Below, in pieces: positions 1 to 4,049 of a stretch of DNA of 6,679 nucleotides; positions within the stretch are counted from its first letter, which is position 1; every line of letters starts with the position of its first letter. The position numbers and the translations under genes were made by a program. The stretch is from DATADF01 sp046263155 (GTDB lineage Bacteria; Actinomycetota; CADDZG01; WHSQ01). The notes beneath the pieces were generated by a model. The model was not told the DNA's origin, ran no database searches, and saw only the letters and a list, made by a program, of their open reading frames with translations. The stretch lies in NCBI GenBank assembly GCA_046263155.1, contig JBHELF010000011.1, forward strand, positions 1-6,679. The letters run 5' to 3'.

Positions 1-1
1 G

Positions 2-622
2 CCGGCGCTGTTCGCCTTCACCCGTGAGGCCACCGACTTTCGCGTCGAGGCAGTTTCGCTCGGAGTCTCGATCGTGCTCGTCACCGTCTACGCACTCAGC
101 CTGTTCTTTGCCTTCGTCACCCACCGGGCGCTGTTCCGTACAGATTTCGCGCACGGCGTGGCGAAGTGGTCGCTCGGTCGCGCCATGGCAATGCTCGGCG
201 GGGCGACTGTCTTCGTCGCTCTTCTGAGCGAGTTCTTGGTCGGGGCCCTCGAACCGACGGTAGAGGAGCTCGGCCTTTCCAAGCTGTTCGTCGGGCTGAT
301 CGTCGTGCCCATCGTCGGCAACGCGGCGGAGCACTCATCCGCGATCTTCCTTGCCGCCAAGGACAAGATGGACGTGTCGATCGAGATCGCGATCGGCTCC
401 TCCACGCAAATCGCCCTATTCGTTGCGCCGATGCTTGTCTTCGTGTCGCTTCTTGTCGGCGAGCCGATGAACTTTCTGTTCAGCGGGCTCGAGATCGCGG
501 CGGTGGGTTTCTCGTCGGCGATCCTGGGCTTCATCATCCTGGACGGCCGGTCCAACTGGTTCGAGGGCGCCCAGCTGTTGGCCGCGTACCTCATCATGGC
601 CGTCTCTTTCTTTTTCCTCTAG
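2..622 (+). CDS. Ca2+/H+ antiporter (CAX family), C-terminal part, 5' end outside window
   Basis: The reading frame is open from the left edge and gives 206 residues before a TAG stop, so the start lies upstream of the window. The protein is almost entirely hydrophobic membrane segments. The key signature is GNAAEHSSA (encoded at about 317-343), preceded by PTVEELGLS and LFVGLIVVPIV and followed by an acidic and serine-rich stretch with IGSSTQIALFVAP. This is the C-terminal alpha-repeat of cation/proton exchangers of the CAX type, in which the GNAxEH motif helps bind the cation. By family, the protein would sit in the cytoplasmic membrane and export Ca2+ in exchange for protons. The chain ends on a final hydrophobic segment rich in phenylalanine, as expected for a complete C-terminus. 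The next gene starts 7 bases after the stop, so the two are probably co-transcribed. Substrate preference (Ca2+ or another divalent cation) cannot be read from this fragment. Confidence 0.9.
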   Translation, partial: PALFAFTREATDFRVEAVSLGVSIVLVTVYALSLFFAFVTHRALFRTDFAHGVAKWSLGRAMAMLGGATVFVALLSEFLVGALEPTVEELGLSKLFVGLIVVPIVGNAAEHSSAIFLAAKDKMDVSIEIAIGSSTQIALFVAPMLVFVSLLVGEPMNFLFSGLEIAAVGFSSAILGFIILDGRSNWFEGAQLLAAYLIMAVSFFFL

Positions 623-629
623 GAGTTTC

Positions 630-1475
630 ATGCGCGCCATCGATTTCCACGTGCACGCCTCGACCTCGGAATGGCTCGAGGGTTCGATCGGCCCGATGCT
701 CGAGGTCACCGCGCGCTATTTCCGTAGTGAGGTGCGCGTTCGCACCGTCGAGCAGATGGCCGAGGAGTACAGGGAGTGGGATCTATTCGGCGTCCTGCTC
801 GCGTGGGATGCGGAAACTGCAACCGGACTGCCCGCCCTCACCAACGACTGGGTCGGGGAGGTGTGCCGCGCCTTCCCCGAGCAATTCGTTGGCTTTGCGA
901 GCGTCGACCCCCACAAGCCCAACGCGGTGGAGGAGCTCGACCGCGCCGTCACCGAGCTCGGTCTGAAAGGACTCAAGCTCCATCCCCAAGTGCAGGCCTT
1001 CTATCCCAATGACCCACGCTTCGAGCCGCTGTGGGACAAGTGCGAGGAATACTCACTTCCGATCGTCGTGCACGTGGGCCAGACGGGGCTCGGCGCCGGC
1101 GTCCCCGGAGGGTCGGGAATCGCCTTCGACTACGGCCGCCCGATGCTGATGGACATGGTGGCGGCGCGCCATCCGGGCCTAACGGTCGTGATGGCCCACT
1201 TCGGCTTCCCCTGGCACCTCGAGGTCCTGGCCAGCGCCATGCACAAGACGAACGTGTGGGTGGACCTCTCCGGCTGGCGCCCGAAATACATCCCGGAAGA
1301 GGTAAAGCGCGACGCACGCGGTCGCCTGTCGGACCGCTTCGTGTGGGGGAGCGACTATCCGATGCTCGACCCGGGCCGGATCCTGTCAGAGTTCGACGAC
1401 ATGGGTCTCGGGGACAAGACTGACGACATCCTCAAGCACAACCCCGCCCGCCTGCTCGGAATCGAGGCCGGCTAA
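630..1475 (+). CDS. Metal-dependent amidohydrolase (amidohydrolase_2 / ACMSD-like TIM barrel)
   Basis: This is a complete 281-residue gene with ATG at 630. A Shine-Dalgarno AGGAG at 621-625 overlaps the stop of the upstream antiporter gene. Metal and active-site residues of the amidohydrolase_2 fold appear in order: HxH at residues 7 and 9 (DFHVH), KLHP at 116-119, His148 in VVHVG, His190 in VMAHFG, and Asp242 in WGSDYP. The length matches small single-domain members. Such enzymes hydrolyse or decarboxylate small organic acids, lactones or amides with one divalent metal in a TIM barrel in the cytoplasm. The C-terminal NPARLLGI is the usual ending, where the helix after the last strand carries a conserved N-P-A-R-L. 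The substrate cannot be inferred. The antiporter upstream and the Fe-S assembly factor downstream do not suggest a pathway. Confidence 0.88.
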   Translation: MRAIDFHVHASTSEWLEGSIGPMLEVTARYFRSEVRVRTVEQMAEEYREWDLFGVLLAWDAETATGLPALTNDWVGEVCRAFPEQFVGFASVDPHKPNAVEELDRAVTELGLKGLKLHPQVQAFYPNDPRFEPLWDKCEEYSLPIVVHVGQTGLGAGVPGGSGIAFDYGRPMLMDMVAARHPGLTVVMAHFGFPWHLEVLASAMHKTNVWVDLSGWRPKYIPEEVKRDARGRLSDRFVWGSDYPMLDPGRILSEFDDMGLGDKTDDILKHNPARLLGIEAG

Positions 1476-1483
1476 GCGGCGTT

Positions 1484-1489
1484 TACCCT
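1484..1489 (+). promoter_or_regulatory. Candidate -10 element of a leaderless promoter
   Basis: TACCCT fits the TANNNT consensus seen at actinobacterial -10 boxes. It ends 7 bases before the ATG at 1497, so transcription would start at or next to the A of the start codon. There is no Shine-Dalgarno sequence ahead of that ATG (the bases are GGTAGAG directly abutting it), which supports a leaderless message. No clear -35 hexamer is visible. This is inference from spacing and motif. Confidence 0.5.
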
Positions 1490-1496
1490 GGTAGAG

Positions 1497-1811
1497 ATGG
1501 CAGACAAAGAGAGCATTAAAGAGCAGGTCATCGAGGCCCTTAAGACGGTCGACGACCCCGAGCTGGGCATCGACATCTGGAGCCTCGGCCTTGTCTACGA
1601 GGTCGACGTCTCCGACGAGGGCAATGTCAAGATCGATTTCACGCTCACGACGATGGGTTGCCCGATCGGGCCGATGATCGACGAGCAGATCAAAGAGGCC
1701 ACCGCCGGTATCGAGGGTATGGGCGAGATCACCACTGAGTTGGTGATGTATCCGCCCTGGTCGCCCGAGAAGATGTCGCCGCTGGCAAAATCCGCACTGG
1801 GCTTCGTCTAA
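1497..1811 (+). CDS. MIP18/DUF59 family Fe-S cluster assembly factor (SufT/PaaD-like)
   Basis: This is a complete 104-residue gene. The single domain covers almost the whole chain: a DDPELG start at residues 19-24, LGLVYEV at 30-36, the conserved TTMGCP with Cys55 at 51-56, and PPWSPEKMS near residue 86. These are the hallmarks of the DUF59/MIP18 family. Its members (SufT, PaaD and the eukaryotic Fam96/CIA2) help mature or transfer Fe-S clusters in the cytoplasm, with the Cys important for function. No suf genes flank it here; it sits 21 bases after the amidohydrolase gene and is followed by a terminator-like hairpin. The short gap could mean read-through from upstream, but the -10-like box at 1484 suggests its own start. 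It is not a PaaD proper, because there is no C-terminal zinc-ribbon extension. Confidence 0.9.
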   Translation: MADKESIKEQVIEALKTVDDPELGIDIWSLGLVYEVDVSDEGNVKIDFTLTTMGCPIGPMIDEQIKEATAGIEGMGEITTELVMYPPWSPEKMSPLAKSALGFV

Positions 1812-1823
1812 CCCATCGGCCGG

Positions 1824-1865
1824 AGTCGCCTCTAGCGAACCCCGCGTTTCGAGGCTGACTTTTTT
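1824..1865 (+). terminator. Probable intrinsic terminator
   Basis: The left arm AGTC-GCCTC (1824-1832) pairs with GAGGC (1851-1855) and GACT (1857-1860) with a single bulged T at 1856, giving 9 pairs. Three further pairs (GAA/TTC) may form in the loop. The right arm runs straight into six T residues (1860-1865). It lies 12 bases after the stop of the DUF59 gene and would end the antiporter/amidohydrolase/DUF59 block. T-runs of this length are uncommon elsewhere in this GC-rich window. Confidence 0.65.
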
Positions 1866-1981
1866 GTCCGGTTCGCGAAACTTTTTCCGCTTGCTTGCGC
1901 GCATCGCGAAAAACTTCGGGAAAGCTGGACGCCAGGCGTTCGGCGAGTCGAGTCCGAACAGAGGTCTGGGCGGGACCGCGC

Positions 1982-2494
1982 GTGGATGGGCTGGGGGAAG
2001 CAGTTTTTAGCTCGCTGGAAGCGGCCTTCGAGGCCGAGCTCGTGCGTGCCGACGACGAGGCCGCGTCCGACTTCGCGTTCAGCCTTCGACAAGACAGAGA
2101 TCTTCCTGATGCGCTTACGCGGTCCGGTCCTCGGCTCCTGTTAACGCCCACAGGCATCGCCCTCCCCTTGGTCGAGGTAGGAATCAATTACGCGGCCGGC
2201 GGACGACGTGACCGTCAGGTCATTGTCCCGGCACATCTGGTGATCAGCCCTGCAGCGGAATCCGGCCCTTCACCACAGAGGGTTGACCGGACGATGTTGA
2301 ACGTTCTCAGGGTCGCGGCGCGTTACCAAGAACCGGTAGAGGTAGAACTCACGGATCTGACGATTCGTGGAATTCTCGAAATGGCTGGCAAGGATCATTT
2401 GTGGATTCGAACCGGCAGAGATCAGACCGCCGTGGCTCTGGGCGCCGTCCGATCGATCAGCCTGCGTCCTTTGGGTTCAGCGGGTGTTCCTTAG
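1982..2494 (+). CDS. Hypothetical protein with two probable Sm-like (small beta-barrel) segments
   Basis: I chose the GTG at 1982 (170 residues) because it is followed by a helix-forming segment (LEAAFEAELVRADDEAAS) that resembles the N-terminus of an actinobacterial hypothetical family. A weak GGGA lies 7-10 bases upstream. A TTG at 1895 would add 29 basic, low-complexity residues. After the helix come two beta-rich stretches. The first is around LLLTPTGIALPLVEV and IVPAHLVI. The second is around PVEVELTDLTIRGILEMAG, HLWIRTG and VALGAVRSISL, where the pattern of strand, GxL turn, strand, charged loop, strand and a closing V-x-x-I looks like an Sm/LSm barrel. This is my pattern reading from memory of the family, not a search. 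Such proteins are seen next to excisionase-like HTH and Tad pilus genes in Actinomycetota, as here. Function is unknown; RNA, nucleotide or protein binding would all fit a barrel of this kind. Confidence 0.7.
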   Translation: MDGLGEAVFSSLEAAFEAELVRADDEAASDFAFSLRQDRDLPDALTRSGPRLLLTPTGIALPLVEVGINYAAGGRRDRQVIVPAHLVISPAAESGPSPQRVDRTMLNVLRVAARYQEPVEVELTDLTIRGILEMAGKDHLWIRTGRDQTAVALGAVRSISLRPLGSAGVP

Positions 2495-2666
2495 CCCAGC
2501 GACGTGTCTCGTCGTGCAGCCGCTCGACATAGGCCTCGAGCTGATCCTTCGCCACCCTCCAAACGCCGCGTCCGCCGATTTTCACTGCGGGAAGATCACC
2601 CGACCGAACCAGCGCGTACACCTGCGGCACGCTCACCGTGAGGTATTCGGCGACGTCTTGATTGTC
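2457..2666 (-). CDS. Excisionase-like helix-turn-helix DNA-binding protein (HTH_17/MerR-type), 5' end apparently frameshifted
   Basis: Reading down the minus strand from 2666 gives 69 residues ending in TGA at 2459-2457. The core DVAEYLTVSVPQVYALVRS is helix-turn-helix, followed by GDLPAVKIGGRGVWRV (the wing) and KDQLEAYVERL (a trailing helix). This is the excisionase/HTH_17 pattern found in small actinobacterial DNA-binding proteins, usually of 60-80 residues. No ATG, GTG or TTG opens this frame before the HTH: a TAG lies at 2669-2667, immediately upstream of the first codon, and the first GTG (2636) would remove helix 1. In the neighbouring frame the bases just upstream read ALVIRTIK, and joined to DVAEYL this resembles the normal N-terminus of the family. 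A one-base deletion near 2657-2660 is therefore likely, as a sequencing error, a mutation or, less likely, a real frameshift event. The gene overlaps the 3' end of the Sm-like gene and diverges from the pilin operon. It may control either one, but this is inference. Confidence 0.72.
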   Translation of the reverse strand, partial: DNQDVAEYLTVSVPQVYALVRSGDLPAVKIGGRGVWRVAKDQLEAYVERLHDETRRWAKEHPLNPKDAG

Positions 2667-2732
2667 CTAATGACCAGCGCTCTGGTCGTCGCTATCTGGG
2701 GAGTCGCGCGCGACCGTTTGGTCTCGATTGTC
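2655..2732. repeat. Direct 12-mer repeat pair, possible operator
   Basis: GTCTTGATTGTC at 2655-2666 and GTCTCGATTGTC at 2721-2732 differ at one base and lie in the same orientation, 66 bases apart. They bracket the intergenic stretch between the HTH gene (minus) and the first TadE-like gene (plus). The first copy covers the start of the HTH coding frame. Two near-identical sites around a divergent promoter region could be operators for the neighbouring HTH protein, but no binding evidence is visible in the sequence itself. Confidence 0.35.
2672..2687. repeat. Perfect inverted repeat GACCAG-N4-CTGGTC
   Basis: The arms are 2672-2677 and 2682-2687, with the four-base loop CGCT. The repeat lies in the divergent region just upstream of the HTH frame. 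It could be a dimeric protein site or a small hairpin in either transcript. A separate 12-base perfect palindrome, GTCGCGCGCGAC, lies at 2703-2714. GC-rich DNA yields such palindromes by chance, so the weight is low. Confidence 0.35.
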
Positions 2733-2780
2733 TCCACCGCGCTGTCCACGGTGTGCGGCGGCCTGGGCTGCTGACCAAAC
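2716..2780 (+). promoter_or_regulatory. Long-range inverted repeat ending next to the first TadE-like start
   Basis: GTTTGGTC at 2716-2723 is the exact complement of GACCAAAC at 2773-2780. The right arm ends two bases before the ATG at 2783, where a ribosome binding site would lie. In an mRNA starting upstream of 2716, the two arms could pair across 49 bases and hide the start region. No Shine-Dalgarno sequence is visible there. This suggests, but does not prove, structural control of translation. Confidence 0.3.
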
Positions 2781-2782
2781 AG

Positions 2783-3163
2783 ATGCGGGAAAAGGGTTCC
2801 GCAGCCGTTGATGCTGTTCTCTCCATAGTTGTCCTGATCTTCTTCTCGCTCGGAATCATCGGCGTGGCCCTGGCCCTGTATGGACGGAACGTTTTAATTG
2901 CTTCGGCCCACGAGGGAGCTCGCGCCGCGATGGAGAGAGGGACCGACCTGTCGGAGGCAGCAGAGATTGCTCGCGAGACTGTGCGCCGCGCCGCGGGTGG
3001 CCTGATCGAGGATCTCGAGGTCACCGTGGCGATGAGGGAATTTCAAGGTCGCAATCGCGTCCGGGTCTTAGCTTCGGCCCGAATCCGAGTCCTGGGACCT
3101 GTCAGGGTTCCGATGTCCGTAACCGCGGCCGCGAGCGGAAGCCGTGAGGTAACAGTGCCGTGA
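2783..3163 (+). CDS. TadE-like pseudopilin, first of the operon
   Basis: With ATG at 2783 the product has 126 residues; a GTG at 2753 would add 10. The short basic N-terminus MREKG is followed by SAAVD and one long hydrophobic helix (about residues 11-33, VLSIVVLIFFSLGIIGVALAL). Then comes YGRNVLIASAHEGARAAMERG, which closely follows the TadE pattern of Y-x-R-N-V-L-x-x-A-x-x-E-G-A-R-x-A. The remainder is a small beta-rich extracytoplasmic domain. TadE-type proteins are minor pseudopilins of tight-adherence (Flp) pili, cut by a prepilin peptidase after Gly and assembled at the membrane. Here the residue five places after the Gly is Asp rather than the usual Glu. The gene overlaps the next by 4 bases (GTGA), so translation is probably coupled. 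No obvious Shine-Dalgarno sequence precedes either start. Confidence 0.85.
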   Translation: MREKGSAAVDAVLSIVVLIFFSLGIIGVALALYGRNVLIASAHEGARAAMERGTDLSEAAEIARETVRRAAGGLIEDLEVTVAMREFQGRNRVRVLASARIRVLGPVRVPMSVTAAASGSREVTVP

Positions 3164-3585
3164 TGGACGCACAGCGGGGCCAAGCGTTCCTGGAGACTTT
3201 GCTGCTGAGCCTTCTCTTATTGGTTCCGCTGCTGTGGCTACTCACGGTTTTGGCACATGTTCATCGCGGAGCTCTCGGCGCGACGGCGGCTGCACGAGAA
3301 GCTGGCTTCGAGGCGGCCCACTCAACCGATCTGGCCGAGGCCGGGCGAGCGGTGGATAACGCCGTCGAGGAAGCTCTCTTCGATCACGGTCTGGATCCGC
3401 GTCGTGCGAAGGTTCGATGGACGTCGACGCCCGAACTGGCGCGCGGCGGCATCGTAGAGGTTGAGGTCTCCTACGCGGTTCCGGTGTTTGCTGCTCCCTT
3501 CCTCGGGTCCGTTTCGGGCCCCTCAATCACTCTCGAGGCCCGTCATCGATCGCGGATAGATCCCTACCGGAGCCGGAGCGGTTGA
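3160..3585 (+). CDS. TadE-like pseudopilin, second of the operon
   Basis: The start may be GTG at 3160 (141 residues), overlapping the previous stop as GTGA, or ATG at 3163 (140 residues) in a TGATG junction. A GAGG at 3146-3149 lies 10 bases before the GTG. The N-terminus reads RGQAFLE, a classic prepilin peptidase site with Glu five places after the Gly. It is followed by a leucine-rich membrane helix (about residues 13-32). The AAAREAGFEAAHS stretch and a later region of short beta strands (ARGGIVEVEVSYAVPV) match TadE-like minor pseudopilins. The C-terminus is basic (RHRSRIDPYRSRSG). It is probably exported and assembled with its two operon partners. It overlaps the next gene by 4 bases (TTGA). 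Confidence 0.83.
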   Translation: MMDAQRGQAFLETLLLSLLLLVPLLWLLTVLAHVHRGALGATAAAREAGFEAAHSTDLAEAGRAVDNAVEEALFDHGLDPRRAKVRWTSTPELARGGIVEVEVSYAVPVFAAPFLGSVSGPSITLEARHRSRIDPYRSRSG

Positions 3586-4001
3586 CGCCGCAAAGGGGGC
3601 AGGAGGGACAGGTCACCGTTCTCGTCCTCGGATTCGCGTTGGTCTGCTTCGCGGTAGCGGGTCTCGCGGTCGATGGGACGAGGGCTTTTCTGTTGCGACG
3701 CACACTTCAGTCAAAGGCAGACGCAGCCGCGTTGGCCGGGGCGAGCGAGATCGACGTGGTCGAGTACTACGAAACCGGAGGCGAGAGCGTGGTCCTGGAG
3801 CCGACTGCCGCGCGAACCGTCGCGGAGCAATGGCTCGCGGAGCGGCCGGTGCATACCAGTTCCGAGGTCGAAGTCACCCCAGAGGGGATCGCGATCGTCA
3901 TGCGGGGATACGTTCGGGCAAGTTTTCTATCTCTGGTCGGCATAGATCGTGTCGATGTCGCCGTGCAGGCGCGCGCCGAACCCGTCGCTGGGAGTCCGTA
4001 G
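3582..4001 (+). CDS. TadG-like / Tad-domain pseudopilin, third of the operon
   Basis: The 139-residue product starts at TTG 3582, which overlaps the previous stop as TTGA. A GGAG at 3575-3578 is close (3 bases), and no other start codon lies ahead of the membrane helix, so the rare TTG is the best choice. After a short N-terminus (RGQEGQ) a hydrophobic helix (about residues 11-30) leads into AVDGTRAFLLRRTLQSKADAA and ALAGA. This is the Tad/TadG pattern, with the conserved aspartate (residue 31) and an LQ-x-x-A-D-A-A-A-L-A-G-A block at 42-53. The remaining 85 residues form a small domain that ends with VRASFLSLVGIDRVDVAVQARAEP, typical of this group. There is no von Willebrand A domain, so it is the short form rather than full TadG. 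It would act as a minor pseudopilin at the cell envelope. A long hairpin follows the stop. Confidence 0.83.
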   Translation: MTPQRGQEGQVTVLVLGFALVCFAVAGLAVDGTRAFLLRRTLQSKADAAALAGASEIDVVEYYETGGESVVLEPTAARTVAEQWLAERPVHTSSEVEVTPEGIAIVMRGYVRASFLSLVGIDRVDVAVQARAEPVAGSP

Positions 4002-4002
4002 C

Positions 4003-4041
4003 GGTTGCTGTGGCAGTGAATAATTCATTACCACAACAACC
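4003..4041. terminator. Long imperfect hairpin between convergent genes, candidate bidirectional terminator
   Basis: GGTTGCTGTGG (4003-4013) pairs with CCACAACAACC (4031-4041), and inner TGAA (4017-4020) pairs with TTCA (4024-4027). On the plus strand this gives 15 Watson-Crick pairs, one G-U and two C-A mismatches. In the minus-strand RNA both mismatches become G-U wobbles, so the hairpin is stronger for the EF-G-like transcript. It lies 1 base after the TadG-like stop and 8 bases after the stop of the convergent gene. No T-run follows on either side, so it may block read-through or stabilise 3' ends rather than act as a classical intrinsic terminator. Confidence 0.55.
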
Positions 4042-4049
4042 ATTTGGGA

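Noticed and set aside
166..966. Long plus-strand open frame spanning the antiporter and amidohydrolase genes
   Set aside because: It is Arg/Pro/Ser-rich and runs across the end of one clear gene and the start of another in a different frame, with no motif. It is a shadow frame.
1895..1981. TTG at 1895 as the start of the Sm-like gene
   Set aside because: It would add 29 basic residues with no match to the expected helix start, has no ribosome binding site, and uses the AT-rich repeat-bearing leader as coding sequence. GTG 1982 fits better.
2457..2666. True phage or plasmid excisionase with an attachment site
   Set aside because: There is no integrase, tRNA or attachment-like direct repeat nearby. 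This HTH family is common as a chromosomal regulator in Actinomycetota.
2367..2774. 135-codon plus-strand open frame across the HTH region
   Set aside because: It starts inside the Sm-like gene in another frame and runs antisense to the HTH gene, whose translation shows a clear conserved domain.
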